In this document: positions 1-9,098 of the stretch, in pieces
Position numbering within the stretch: position 1 is the stretch's first letter
Layout: every line of letters begins with the position of its first letter
Source: CAZODA01 sp964578485
Lineage (GTDB): Bacteria; Bacteroidota; Bacteroidia; Bacteroidales; Marinilabiliaceae
Assembly (NCBI GenBank): GCA_964578485.1
Contig: CAZODA010000035.1
Coordinates: 1 to 33,241 of the forward strand
Length of the DNA: 33,241 nucleotides
Direction: 5' to 3'
The notes under the pieces: generated by a model
What the model saw: only the letters and a program-made list of their open reading frames with translations
Database searches by the model: none
What the model was told of the DNA's origin: nothing
Translations under genes and position numbers: made by a program

Positions 1-168
1 TATAATTCGTGTTAATTTGCGTTAATTCGTTGACCTTTTTATTTGCGTAAATTCGTTGACCTTTTTATTTGCGTAAATTCGTTGACTTAATTCGCGTAAA
101 TTAAATAATTCGTGAAAATTTGCGAAAATTCGTTGACTTAATTCGTTGACTTAATTCGTTAACTTGAC
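1..168. repeat. AT-rich imperfect tandem repeat
   Basis: The block is built from variants of ttaattcgttgac and tttgcgtaaattcgttgac. A 26-bp unit is repeated exactly at 28-53 and 54-79, followed by shorter degenerate units. Its last ttgac runs directly into the first codons of the gene at 169. I see no gene inside it. Similar degenerate runs are common between genes in Bacteroidota; its function is unknown. Confidence 0.8.
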
Positions 169-1206
169 TTGACCATACTTTTTCTATACACAGAACTCGC
201 AGCCTACTTCATGGCAGGCATAGAGGAGCTTAGCCAACGTAAGCACCAAGTGCACATAGTACGCCAACCGGTCAACAAAGAAGCACCCTTCGAGTTTTCT
301 TTTCCTGAAGGGGTTAGGGTTTATGAGCGCAATGACTACAACAAAAGCTCTCTCCTACAACTTGCAAAAAACATTAACCCCGACATTATTATTGCAAGCG
401 GATGGATTGACAAGGCTTATCTAAAAGTATGTCGTGCTTTTAAAGGCAGAGTCAACACAGTTATGATTATGGACAACCATTGGTTCAACAATCCCCGTCA
501 GAAGCTGATGCGTTTTCTTTCACCCTTACTCATCCATCCTTCATATTCTCACATTTGGGTACCGGGAGAACCACAAAAAGCATATGCTTTAAAACTTGGC
601 TATAAGGAGGCTAATATACAAACAGGCTTTTATTCTGCCGATGTGCCCTTATTTGCTTCTGAGGCAAAATACAGAACTGAAGCAAAGAACTTTCCCAAAC
701 GTTTTGTTTTTGTAGGACGTTATATAAAGGCAAAAGGACTTGATATACTTTTTAAAGCCTGGAAAGAACTGACGGAAGAATTACAACATGACTGGGAGCT
801 GTGGTGTGTGGGAACAGGCGATTTGTTTGAAAAGAGATTCCTGCTTAAGAGTATCAAGCATCTTGGATTTTTACAGCCTGAACAATTGAGAGAAGTAATG
901 CGAGAAGCAGGAGTTTTTATACTACCGAGTCGCTTTGAACCTTGGGGCGTTGTTGTTCATGAAATGGCAGCAGCAGGTTTTCCTATGATACTATCTGATG
1001 CTATTGGAGCAGCAACTCAATTTCTAAAACCCGACATTAATGGCTATTCTTTCAGAAATGAAAACACTGAAGAATTAAAAACGGCCATAAAAAAAATCAT
1101 ACTAAGCTCCGATCAGGAACTTCAACAAATGGCCGCTGCAAGCACAAAGCTTGGTCTCACTCATTCTCCGAAAAAATGGGCTGATCGACTGGAACAATTG
1201 ATCTAA
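169..1206 (+). CDS. GT4-family glycosyltransferase
   Basis: This is a 345-residue GT-B fold glycosyltransferase of family GT4, which transfers a sugar from a nucleotide donor during surface-glycan assembly at the cytoplasmic face. The C-terminal Rossmann domain begins at FVFVGRYIKAKG (about residues 179-190). The E-x7-E pair is E257 and E265 in RFEPWGVVVHE. The start is odd: the frame opens only after a stop at 160-162, and the first usable codon is TTG at 169, whose ttgacc continues the upstream repeat. The first ATG is at 211 (residue 15), but the residues before it (ILFLYTEL) look like a genuine beta-1 strand, so TTG is preferred. The normal ATG may have been replaced by repeat sequence. 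Family call is firm; sugar specificity cannot be read. Confidence 0.85.
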   Translation: MTILFLYTELAAYFMAGIEELSQRKHQVHIVRQPVNKEAPFEFSFPEGVRVYERNDYNKSSLLQLAKNINPDIIIASGWIDKAYLKVCRAFKGRVNTVMIMDNHWFNNPRQKLMRFLSPLLIHPSYSHIWVPGEPQKAYALKLGYKEANIQTGFYSADVPLFASEAKYRTEAKNFPKRFVFVGRYIKAKGLDILFKAWKELTEELQHDWELWCVGTGDLFEKRFLLKSIKHLGFLQPEQLREVMREAGVFILPSRFEPWGVVVHEMAAAGFPMILSDAIGAATQFLKPDINGYSFRNENTEELKTAIKKIILSSDQELQQMAAASTKLGLTHSPKKWADRLEQLI

Positions 1207-1503
1207 ATCATTATTGTTTATAATCTCTATCTACTAAGATTTTTGTCCTTCACGCTAAGATACCCCCTCTCAATTCATTAGCCTGCTATTTGCTATTAGC
1301 CTCAATTATACTAAATTTGACACTGCCTTGGCGAATTACTTTTGTAACTCACCGAGGCGAAGCTGTTATCAATTAGCTATGGGATGTATTTACATTGCCG
1401 GATGTATTTTGTTTATAGGATATGGGCAACTAATGCTTAAATGGCGAATGAATTTAAAAGGAGAGCTACCAAAATAATTGTAATAGTAAAACTATAATCT
1501 TTA
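1207..1503. other. Intergenic region with hairpin element
   Basis: No gene is visible here. The stretch contains the left copy of an inverted hairpin repeat (1272-1370, listed separately). I looked for a TAnnTTTG -7 box ahead of the gene at 1504 and found none that is convincing. Confidence 0.6.
1272..1370 (+). repeat. Hairpin-bearing intergenic repeat, left copy
   Basis: This roughly 100-bp segment is the reverse complement of the segment at 20522-20620 with many scattered differences. Its core is a hairpin whose arms are gccttggcg (1325-1333) and caccgaggc (1350-1358). The right copy has different arm bases but still pairs, which suggests that the fold is kept. The two inverted copies lie near the two ends of the glycan gene block. 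Confidence 0.65.
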
Positions 1504-2199
1504 ATGAAAAAAATCGCGATTTTACAATCAAACTACATCCCTTGGAAAGGGTACTTTGACATAATAAACTCCGTTGATGAATTTGTTTTTTATGACACAG
1601 AACAATATACAAAGCGGGATTGGAGAAATCGCAATAAAATAAAAACACCAAATGGCTCTATTTGGTTAACCATTCCTGTGAATGTGAAAGGAAAATATTA
1701 TCAATCTATTGATGAAACAACTGTTACTGATAATACATGGAGAAGAAAACATTGGAACTCTATTGTATCCAATTATTCTAAAGCAAAATACTTCAAGCAA
1801 TACAAAGAATTATTTTATAACTTATATTTAAGTTCAGACGAAAAATTACTTAGCCAGATAAATTTCAAATTTATAAAAGTTATAAACGAGATTCTTGGGA
1901 TTAAAACAAAACTTAATTGGTCTAAATCATTTAACCCACAAGGAGAAAAAAGTATCAAACTATTAGATATATGTAAGAAAACAGGTGCTAATGAATATTT
2001 ATCCGGACCATCTGCCAAGAGCTATCTTGACTCCTCTATTTTCACACAAAACGGAATTAAGGTATCTTGGATGGATTACTCAAATTATAAAGAATATAAC
2101 CAATTATATCCACCATTTGACCATGCAGTAAGTGTTATTGATTTAATATTCAATGAGGGACCAAGTTCATACAAATTCTTAACGAGCTTTCAAAAATAA
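1504..2199 (+). CDS. WbqC-family protein
   Basis: This 231-residue protein matches the WbqC-like family. It opens with the family hallmark AILQSNYIPWKGYFD, followed by VDEFVFYDTEQYTKRDWRNRN and, near the C-terminus, NEYLSGPSAKSYLD and YPPFDHAVSVIDLIFNEG. Family members sit in O-antigen and amino-sugar biosynthesis loci. Their biochemistry is poorly defined, with proposed roles in modifying or activating sugars. The length is usual for the family. It is followed directly by a decayed glycosyltransferase and probably belongs to the plus-strand glycan operon. I recognise the family with confidence but not the exact reaction. Confidence 0.85.
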   Translation: MKKIAILQSNYIPWKGYFDIINSVDEFVFYDTEQYTKRDWRNRNKIKTPNGSIWLTIPVNVKGKYYQSIDETTVTDNTWRRKHWNSIVSNYSKAKYFKQYKELFYNLYLSSDEKLLSQINFKFIKVINEILGIKTKLNWSKSFNPQGEKSIKLLDICKKTGANEYLSGPSAKSYLDSSIFTQNGIKVSWMDYSNYKEYNQLYPPFDHAVSVIDLIFNEGPSSYKFLTSFQK

Positions 2200-2205
2200 T
2201 GAATT

Positions 2206-2495
2206 ATGGCTTTTATTTCAATAATTATTCCTGTTTATAATAGAAAAAACTATTGCGAAACTTTTTAACGATATACAGACTGAATGTCAAAAAAACAATT
2301 ATGATTTTGAAGTGATTTTTGTTTGGGATTGTGAACCTGACCGATCATAGCAACAAATTCAACATTTAAAAAACACATCCTAAGCTTATTAAGAAGATAG
2401 GCCTATTACACAATTTTGGACAACACAATGCAATTATGTATTATCAAATTTAAAAATCAAATCCAGGATTTTATTTATTTATACAATCTAACTTA
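2206..2495 (+). pseudogene. Decayed GT2 glycosyltransferase (DPM1-like)
   Basis: Fragments of a GT2 glycosyltransferase can be read across three frames. An ATG at 2206 gives MAFISIIIPVYNRKNYCETF and then a stop. A frame change continues with LFNDIQTECQKNNYDFEVIF, matching the donor-binding beta strand, and then a stop in the codons after PDRS. From 2391 the frame gives KKIGLLHNFGQHNAIM, the NFGQxNA motif of polyprenyl-phosphate glycosyltransferases, again ended by a stop. The intact GT2 at 3466 has the corresponding NFGQQNAIAAG. At least two frameshifts and several stops rule out a working product. The remainder of the gene is deleted before the start at 2501. Confidence 0.75.
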
Positions 2496-2500
2496 GAGAT

Positions 2501-3460
2501 GTGAAAAGCATTATAGTATTCATAAAGAGAATCACTGCAAAAATAAGAGGCAAACTATCAAAGAAATGGATTGCATTCATAAAAATAATAATTGGGACAA
2601 CCATTTTAATTCTCTTTTACAATTCAATAGACATTTCAAAGTTAGCTATTATAATTAAAAATTTTGGTGTTAAGGAACTGAGTATTATAGGTTTTTTGGT
2701 AATTATAAGAAATATAATCGCCTCGGTTCGTTTTAAGATATTACTAAATAAGAACAACAATATTCCTCTCAAAACAATATTTATACAATATTTTATTGGA
2801 GCATTCTATAATAATTTTTTACCTTCTTCTTTAGGAGGTGATGCAGTTAGAGTAATTCTTCTAAATAAAGAAGGATTATCAAAAACCAATTCATTTCTTT
2901 CAATAGCTACGGAAAGAACAATTGGATTCTATGCTCTTTTATTAATAGCCCTTATCAGTATATTCTTTTGGGATCTTCCAAAAAATTGGTCAGAACTTAT
3001 AATCATATCATTTATTGGTTTTACTATATTTTTAGCAACATTGTTCTTTGTGAAGGTTAAATCAAATAACAATTTTCTTGCAAAATTCGGAGCCTTTATT
3101 TCAATCTTAAAGGATCAACCAAAAATTATAATAAATTGCTTAGCACTATCTCTTCTTTTCCAAATTATTGGTGTGTTTATTAGTTTTTATATTTCAAAAA
3201 CTATTGATGCTAACGGCACTTTCGTTCATTTTATGACAATAGTACCAATGGTTTGGGTATTTACAATGTTACCTATTAGTTTTGGAGGGCTTGGATTAAG
3301 AGAGATTTCTTTTACATATTTACTTAGCTTTATTGCTGTTAGTGCCGAAGAAGCTGCTATGATTTCAATTGGAACTTATTTTACAATGATTTTTAGCGGG
3401 ATAATTGGTCTTTTATTTATGATAAGCAACACTAATTATTTTAAAATTACTAATAAATAA
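2501..3460 (+). CDS. LPG-synthase-TM (AglD-type) flippase-like membrane protein
   Basis: This 319-residue integral membrane protein has about eight hydrophobic segments. It belongs to the lysylphosphatidylglycerol synthase TM-region family (AglD/UPF0104), recognised by NFLPSSLGGDAVRVILL around residue 110 and FGGLGLREISFTYLL near residue 265. Members without the soluble lysyl-transfer domain, as here, are often beside GT2 genes in glycan loci, and a flippase or lipid-sugar role has been suggested. Start: GTG at 2501; the ATG at 2499 is in another frame and meets a stop at once. The GT2 follows after only 5 bp, so the two are probably co-translated. The function within the family is inferred from context. 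Confidence 0.8.
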   Translation: MKSIIVFIKRITAKIRGKLSKKWIAFIKIIIGTTILILFYNSIDISKLAIIIKNFGVKELSIIGFLVIIRNIIASVRFKILLNKNNNIPLKTIFIQYFIGAFYNNFLPSSLGGDAVRVILLNKEGLSKTNSFLSIATERTIGFYALLLIALISIFFWDLPKNWSELIIISFIGFTIFLATLFFVKVKSNNNFLAKFGAFISILKDQPKIIINCLALSLLFQIIGVFISFYISKTIDANGTFVHFMTIVPMVWVFTMLPISFGGLGLREISFTYLLSFIAVSAEEAAMISIGTYFTMIFSGIIGLLFMISNTNYFKITNK

Positions 3461-3465
3461 ACATA

Positions 3466-4410
3466 ATGAAATTATCAGTTGTTGTTCCCCTTTATTACGA
3501 TGCGCAGGTACTTAAACCTTTATGCGAACGCTTGATTCCTGTATTACGGAGTATTACCAAACACTTTGAAGTTATTTTTATTGATGATGGAAGCAAAGAT
3601 GAAACTTGGACAGAAGTTATGGCCCAGAAAAAGATAATAGCTGAAATTGTTGCTATAAAACTATCAAGGAACTTTGGCCAACAAAATGCAATAGCAGCAG
3701 GGTTAGATAATGCAAAGGGGGATATTATCGTTATAATGGATTCCGATTTACAAGATAAGCCGGAAGATATACCTCTGCTTATTGAAGCTATGGAGAAAGA
3801 AGAAAAAGATATGGCTATAGCAAAATGGATATCCCGCAAAGATTCATTTAAAAAGAAAATGTTTAGTAAATTATTCCATAATTTTTCAGCAAAAACAACA
3901 AAACTTAGCTATGAGCAAGGGTTAGGAATATTCAGAGCTATAAAACGTTCAGCTTTAGAAGAAGTATTAAAAGTGAAAGAAAACACCGGGACAATTATCA
4001 GCTTAATGTATTGGGCAGGAATTGAATATACTACTGTGGGACTTCATCGTGATCCCAGGTATGCAGGCTCAAGTGGTTATAATCTTCGAAAGATGTTAAG
4101 GCTGACAGCTGACAGGATTTTTTCATACTCTCTTTTCCCTATTCGATTAGCCAGCATGATAGGTATGACCGTTGGTTTTATAAGTTTTGTGTTTGGTATT
4201 TATCTGATAATACGCAGATTACTTTTTGAAAATATTGCTACTGGCTGGACATCAACTATAGTTATTATTTCGTTTCTATTTGGACTTAATTTTTTCTTCT
4301 TAGGAATTATTGGAGAATATCTTGGTCGTATTTATATTGAATCTAAAGGTCGTCCAAAATATATAATTAGCCGCAAAGTAAAATCAAACAAGAAAATCAA
4401 TGAAGAGTAA
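3466..4410 (+). CDS. Polyprenyl-phosphate GT2 glycosyltransferase (GtrB/DPM1-like)
   Basis: This 314-residue GT2 enzyme has a GT-A catalytic domain followed by two C-terminal membrane helices (about 228-252 and 264-288), the architecture of GtrB, ArnC and DPM1-like enzymes that load a sugar onto undecaprenyl phosphate. Visible motifs are FIDDGSKDET (D40/D41), SRNFGQQNAIAAG (68-79) and MDSDLQDKPED (91-101), which contains the metal-binding DxD. The product would be an undecaprenyl-phosphate sugar used by a GT-C enzyme on the periplasmic side; the GT39-like protein at 6254 is a natural partner. It overlaps the next gene by 11 bp, indicating coupled translation. Sugar identity is unknown. Confidence 0.88.
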   Translation: MKLSVVVPLYYDAQVLKPLCERLIPVLRSITKHFEVIFIDDGSKDETWTEVMAQKKIIAEIVAIKLSRNFGQQNAIAAGLDNAKGDIIVIMDSDLQDKPEDIPLLIEAMEKEEKDMAIAKWISRKDSFKKKMFSKLFHNFSAKTTKLSYEQGLGIFRAIKRSALEEVLKVKENTGTIISLMYWAGIEYTTVGLHRDPRYAGSSGYNLRKMLRLTADRIFSYSLFPIRLASMIGMTVGFISFVFGIYLIIRRLLFENIATGWTSTIVIISFLFGLNFFFLGIIGEYLGRIYIESKGRPKYIISRKVKSNKKINEE

Positions 4411-5062
4411 AAAAGTAATTATTTTAGGAGGCATTGGAAATGGAAGTGTTATTGCCAATGCCATTGTTGACGCGAACATACGGGGGAACAAAGAATATAT
4501 TTTTATAGGATATCTAAATGACAGGGAGGAAAAAGGATCTTTGATAGAAGGCTTTCCTGTATTAGGTAAAATAAATGAAATAAAAACATTTATTGATAAG
4601 GGATATTATTTTATTAATACAATATACAGAATTGATGGCCAGCAGGAAAGAATAAAAATGTTTGAAAGCCTTAATATTCCGGACTCACAATTAGCAATAT
4701 TTGTTCATCCTACAGCTTATGTCGCACCAAGTGTTGAATTAGGCCCCGGAACTGTAATTATGCCTCTTGTAGCGATTTCTCCAGCAACAAAATTTGGACG
4801 TTGTTGCTTAGTTATGGTGAGTGTAACAATTGGGCATGATAATAATATTGGTGATCACTGTCATTTTGCAGCTCAAAGTTGTGTGGGATCTTATTTAAAA
4901 ATTGAAGAAGGTGTTCATATTGGTTTAAATGCAACTATTCGTGAAAATCTCATACTTTCAAAACATTCTACTTTAGGAATGGGGGCTGTTTTAACGAAAA
5001 ATATGGGAGAAAAAGAAATTTGGGCTGGCAATCCGGCTAAATTTTTAAGAATGGCTGATTAA
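4400..5062 (+). CDS. NeuD/PglD-like sugar O/N-acetyltransferase
   Basis: This 220-residue protein has the two-domain layout of the NeuD/PglD family. An N-terminal Rossmann-like domain carries the GGIGNGS loop at 10-16, and a left-handed beta-helix runs from about residue 105. The likely catalytic base is H146 in TIGHDNNIGDHCHFAA. It ends with the usual AGNPAKFLRMAD. Relatives acetylate sialic acid or the 4-amino group of UDP- or dTDP-4-amino-sugars. The aminotransferase gene 22 bp downstream supports the second role: the aminotransferase would make a 4-amino sugar and this enzyme would N-acetylate it. The start overlaps the preceding gene by 11 bp. Confidence 0.82.
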   Translation: MKSKKVIILGGIGNGSVIANAIVDANIRGNKEYIFIGYLNDREEKGSLIEGFPVLGKINEIKTFIDKGYYFINTIYRIDGQQERIKMFESLNIPDSQLAIFVHPTAYVAPSVELGPGTVIMPLVAISPATKFGRCCLVMVSVTIGHDNNIGDHCHFAAQSCVGSYLKIEEGVHIGLNATIRENLILSKHSTLGMGAVLTKNMGEKEIWAGNPAKFLRMAD

Positions 5063-5083
5063 TAATTTAATACTTTTACAACT

Positions 5084-6226
5084 ATGATCCCCTTCAATAA
5101 ACCTTATATCACCGGAAAGGAAGTTCATTATATTTATGAAGCTGTAGCTACCGGACACATCAGCGGCAACGGTAAATTCACCAAACTATGCCAGGAATAT
5201 TTTGAAAAACGTTGGGGCTTCAAAAAAGCCCTTTTAACTACAAGTTGCACCGATGCCTTGGAAATGTGCGCTCTCCTTCTTGATATCCAAGAGGGTGATG
5301 AAGTAATAATACCTTCCTATACTTTTGTGAGTACTGCCCTTGCCTTTGTACGACAAGGAGCCATTATCCGTTTTGTTGATAGTCGTGAAGACCATCCCGG
5401 CATGGATGAAGAGCAAATAGAAGCTCTTATCACTCCTAAAACCAAAGCTATTGTTGTCATGCATTATGCCGGTGTTGCATGTAATATGGACAAAATAATG
5501 CACTTGGCGGACAAGTACAATATATTTGTTGTGGAGGATGCTGCCCAAGCTGTTGATAGTTTCTTTTTACCTAAGGGAAATCCTAAACAAGCTCCACAAG
5601 CATTAGGCTCTATCGGACACTTAGGTTGTTTCTCTTTTCACGAAACTAAAAACATACAAAGTGGTGAAGGAGGACTGCTGGCAATTAATGACGAACGTTT
5701 TATCAAGCGTTCAGAAATCCTATGGGAAAAAGGAACTAATAGAGCTGAGTTTTTTAGAGGTGAAGTCAACAAATACGGATGGGTTGACACAGGCAGTAGT
5801 TTCCTTCCAAGCGAAATAACGGCAGCTTTCCTGTGGGCTCAACTTGAAGAAGTGGATAAAATTCAAAAACGAAGAAAAGATATCTGGACGCAATATTCTA
5901 CTCATTTACAAGATTGGGCAGATAAACAAGGAGTAAAGCTTCCTTTTTTGCCGACTTATGCCACACAAAACGCCCACATGTTTTATCTTGTTTGTCCAAA
6001 TCCCGAATTCCGTACAGCACTTATAAGTTATCTTAGGCAACATAAAATTCACTCGGTATTCCATTATCTGAGCCTACATAGCAGTCCCTACTATCATGCA
6101 AAACATGATGGAAGATCCCTTCCACACTCCGACCACTACACAGACTGCCTGCTGCGACTCCCTTTCTTTTATGAATTAACTGAAATTGAAAAAATCTGCA
6201 AAGTCATAAGCGACTTTAAACTTTAA
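5084..6226 (+). CDS. wecE: dTDP-4-amino-4,6-dideoxy sugar transaminase, WecE/RffA-type
   Basis: This 380-residue PLP-dependent enzyme of the DegT/DnrJ/EryC1 family resembles WecE (RffA), which aminates dTDP-4-keto-6-deoxyglucose to dTDP-4-amino-4,6-dideoxygalactose using glutamate. The N-terminus MIPFNKPYITGKEVHYI is characteristic of the WecE subgroup. The PLP-binding lysine is K189 in FSFHETKNIQSGEGG, and the PLP-ring aspartate is D152 in VEDAAQAVDSF. The length is close to E. coli WecE. It follows the NeuD/PglD-like acetyltransferase, so the pair likely makes a 4-acetamido-4,6-dideoxyhexose such as Fuc4NAc. The distinction from VioA-like glucose-configured enzymes is an inference. Confidence 0.82.
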   Translation: MIPFNKPYITGKEVHYIYEAVATGHISGNGKFTKLCQEYFEKRWGFKKALLTTSCTDALEMCALLLDIQEGDEVIIPSYTFVSTALAFVRQGAIIRFVDSREDHPGMDEEQIEALITPKTKAIVVMHYAGVACNMDKIMHLADKYNIFVVEDAAQAVDSFFLPKGNPKQAPQALGSIGHLGCFSFHETKNIQSGEGGLLAINDERFIKRSEILWEKGTNRAEFFRGEVNKYGWVDTGSSFLPSEITAAFLWAQLEEVDKIQKRRKDIWTQYSTHLQDWADKQGVKLPFLPTYATQNAHMFYLVCPNPEFRTALISYLRQHKIHSVFHYLSLHSSPYYHAKHDGRSLPHSDHYTDCLLRLPFFYELTEIEKICKVISDFKL

Positions 6227-6253
6227 AAATATAACCAACCTTAAATATTAAAA

Positions 6254-7747
6254 ATGCTAAGTACTACTCAAAACTACGCCAAAACTCTTTTTATCGCTCT
6301 AATGGGCTTTGCCCTTTTATGGCATTTTTGGTCTTTATCATACAGCCCCCTACCATGGGAAGATGAAACATTTTTTGCCTCTATAACCCACTCTTTTATA
6401 AATGGTAAAGGCTTTCATTTAGCTGTAAGATCCTTACAAACCAATGGAGAACCGGTATTAACCTATGGTCCTGTTTATTTTTTTCTTACAGGGCTTATAA
6501 CTAAAACATTAGGTTTTGGCCTATATAGTTTTAGATTGGCAAATATGTTAGCAGCAATTATTTCAGTTTTTCTATTTTACAAGATATCCCGAAAATTGGC
6601 ATGGAAACAAAGAACAATCTATATATTCACCATCCTATTAGCCTTTGATGTTATTTTTATTCAAAATGCACATAGTGGGCGCATGGATATAGTAGCTCTT
6701 GCTTTTTTATTAAGCTCAATTAATCTGTATCTCTCAAATAATACTACGATCACAAAACAAGCAATAATTGCCACCCTAAGTACTTTGGCTGTTCTCACCA
6801 CCTTAAGAATAGCTGTTCTTGTTTTACCCTTTTTAGCTCTTTTGTTTTTTAATAATATCAACAATAAACAATATAAAGAGGCTGCAACTTTATTTTTTAC
6901 TTCAATTGCCCTTTATGTAATCTGGATTATAATTGCTTTTGGTTCTTTTTCAAGTTTTATTGCAAGATACACCCAAAATAGTTTCGGCAACGATCCGGAT
7001 TCAACGCTGGCTTCTGCTTTTCTTGGTGGTAACTTAGTAATTCAACCATATCAATATCCGATGGTAATAATCGGGTTGGCAGCAATAATATATTTAATAA
7101 AAACACAGTATAAAAATCTATTGTTTTGGCATCTTATACTTCCCATTCTTTGTTTCTATCTCTTGGTAAAAGATACCGGTGCTTACTCAGCCTTAGTCGT
7201 TCCCTTTTGGTATATGCTCATAGGTTTCGCTTTTGAGGAACTAAGCATCAATATTAATAAGCGCTTTACACGATTTATTTCTTTAAGCCTGGTAATGTTG
7301 CTCTTAATAGTGAATGGAGGAGTATTTATTCTTAAATCTACTACCATTTTAACTACCATACCTCAACGCAGTAACAAACAATTAACTACTTGGGTGCAAA
7401 AACAGCTTCCTGCCCAAAGTCGTGTTATTGGTGATAAACAATTCTATTATGCAGTCATAGAATCAAATTCTGACTTTAAATACATCTTACAATATCCATC
7501 TAATGAGCACATTGTTATCCCCTACACGAAATCTTATCTGCCTGATTATTTATTTGTATCGGAACAAACTCCTCCTGAAATAATTGAGATATACAAAAAA
7601 TATTTCATTTTTAAAGAAACATACAACTACAGCCCAAAAACACAACCAAACTTCTTTACAAAGCTTATCCAAAAACTGCCAATGCAAATCCATACAAGCT
7701 TAGGGGGAAAGCTTATTAAAATAACTCAAAAAACTTCTTCTGATTAG
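6254..7747 (+). CDS. GT39/ArnT-like membrane glycosyltransferase
   Basis: This 497-residue polytopic protein has the GT-C fold features of the dolichyl-phosphate-mannose/ArnT group. The first periplasmic loop carries an acidic motif, PLPWEDETFFASI (E36-D37-E38), that would bind the lipid-linked donor. It is followed by GPVYFFLTG and NAHSGRMDIVALAFLL, and about ten hydrophobic segments. A short soluble tail follows from about residue 375. Such enzymes take a sugar from a polyprenyl phosphate and add it to lipid or glycan in the periplasm, so the GT2 at 3466 could provide the donor. It ends the plus-strand block 49 bp from the convergent ligase gene. Confidence 0.8.
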   Translation: MLSTTQNYAKTLFIALMGFALLWHFWSLSYSPLPWEDETFFASITHSFINGKGFHLAVRSLQTNGEPVLTYGPVYFFLTGLITKTLGFGLYSFRLANMLAAIISVFLFYKISRKLAWKQRTIYIFTILLAFDVIFIQNAHSGRMDIVALAFLLSSINLYLSNNTTITKQAIIATLSTLAVLTTLRIAVLVLPFLALLFFNNINNKQYKEAATLFFTSIALYVIWIIIAFGSFSSFIARYTQNSFGNDPDSTLASAFLGGNLVIQPYQYPMVIIGLAAIIYLIKTQYKNLLFWHLILPILCFYLLVKDTGAYSALVVPFWYMLIGFAFEELSININKRFTRFISLSLVMLLLIVNGGVFILKSTTILTTIPQRSNKQLTTWVQKQLPAQSRVIGDKQFYYAVIESNSDFKYILQYPSNEHIVIPYTKSYLPDYLFVSEQTPPEIIEIYKKYFIFKETYNYSPKTQPNFFTKLIQKLPMQIHTSLGGKLIKITQKTSSD

Positions 7748-7796
7748 TCAAGCTATAATAAAAAAAGGAATTAGCTACAAATTCATACTATATGTA

Positions 7797-9098
7797 TCAA
7801 CCATCTGTTTGATCAGGATAAAAGTGAGGATTGGCAAGCATAGCCAATATTATAATTAATACTATGGTGTAAGGATTTAGAGAAGCAGTCAGCCACGATT
7901 CCACCGATATTGAAAACAATACTGCAAATAAGGCAGCCCATATCATAGGAGTATATTTGGATGCCCTGAAAAAGTTCACTAACCAGCCCAAACAAAAAAG
8001 AACTAAGCCAACTAAGCCCGTATCTAACCATATAGTAAGCCAACTATTATGCACATTCCCTTGATGACCGTGTTGCATGAAATAATCATAATATTGAGCC
8101 AAGACTGTTTCATTATAGGTAAAGCCTTTGCTAAACCAATAATTCTCATGTATATGCTTCCAGGCAACTTCGGCTGCAAACACCCGACCTGAACCTGACT
8201 CTAAAGTATCCAAACGAAAAAAATCCTGCAAATTAAGGTAAGTTACTATCTCAATGAAATTAGCCATCACCAACTGGTAGGATATAAATATTACAACCAT
8301 GGCAATAAAGCCTATAACAGCTTCACGCTTTATAAGTTCCCAAGCTAAAATGAATAACAAAGCAGAAATGATGCCTCCCCTTGATCCACTAAAAACCAAG
8401 GAAAGCCCTATCAGGGCATAGACAAGGATTATTTGACGCTTAGAGAATAGTTGCTTATGAAAAGCAGTAATATAGGTAAAGAGCATCAAAAACATAAAAC
8501 TATAGATACCAAGACCATTAGGATTGCCCAATAAACCGGAAAAGCGTTCTCCCTTAAAAATCACAAAAGCAGGTGTTGTAAAACGTAAAATCAAACCCAC
8601 AGCCAATACAACAGCACCAAGCAAGCTAATATGAAAAAGAAAACGCTCACGCTCATACTTCAAAAGCAAATACACCAAGCCGGGTACTACTAATAATAAA
8701 AGGAAATAAGAAAAAGTTTTTTGAAAAGCATAAAACAATCGAGGACTTTCCAATAAAGCAAAAAATGCAACGATAAAAAAAGCAATAAAAGGCTTAAAAA
8801 AATTGTAGCTATACTCCTTTTGCTTGAAAGCAAAATAAAAAAAAGCAAGAACTATTATCAATACCATTTTAAGATCCTTGGCAAAGAAAAAAATTGCCTG
8901 CCTGCTATCACTTAAAGTCAGCACCAACCAAAAGCCTAAAAGCAGCCATAACCACTCACCCCTATTCTTCAATAAATACATGTGAAGGGGCATAACAAAA
9001 TAGACTAAGGGACCGGTAAAAATACCTAAGGCTATCCAAAACAGCAATATTAGGTAGTTTTGCTTTTCAAGTAAGGCTGTGCGCACGAATTGTATCAT
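7797..9098 (-). CDS. O-antigen ligase/polymerase family protein (Wzy_C)
   Basis: This 433-residue membrane protein has about 11-12 hydrophobic segments and the Wzy_C (O-antigen ligase) domain. Landmarks are GERFSGLLGNPNGLG (183-197), FSGSRGGIISAL (236-247) and a large periplasmic loop ending in HGHQGNVHNSWLTIWLDTG (343-361), whose histidines match the loop seen in WaaL-type ligases. Proteins of this family either polymerise repeat units (Wzy) or join the finished glycan to its acceptor (WaaL); the sequence does not decide between them. It is the last gene of the minus-strand operon and overlaps the preceding GT4 gene by 4 bp. Confidence 0.85.
   Translation of the reverse strand: MIQFVRTALLEKQNYLILLFWIALGIFTGPLVYFVMPLHMYLLKNRGEWLWLLLGFWLVLTLSDSRQAIFFFAKDLKMVLIIVLAFFYFAFKQKEYSYNFFKPFIAFFIVAFFALLESPRLFYAFQKTFSYFLLLLVVPGLVYLLLKYERERFLFHISLLGAVVLAVGLILRFTTPAFVIFKGERFSGLLGNPNGLGIYSFMFLMLFTYITAFHKQLFSKRQIILVYALIGLSLVFSGSRGGIISALLFILAWELIKREAVIGFIAMVVIFISYQLVMANFIEIVTYLNLQDFFRLDTLESGSGRVFAAEVAWKHIHENYWFSKGFTYNETVLAQYYDYFMQHGHQGNVHNSWLTIWLDTGLVGLVLFCLGWLVNFFRASKYTPMIWAALFAVLFSISVESWLTASLNPYTIVLIIILAMLANPHFYPDQTDG

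Noticed and set aside
3495..3839. 114-codon minus-strand frame
   Set aside because: It lies wholly within the well-supported GT2 gene on the plus strand.
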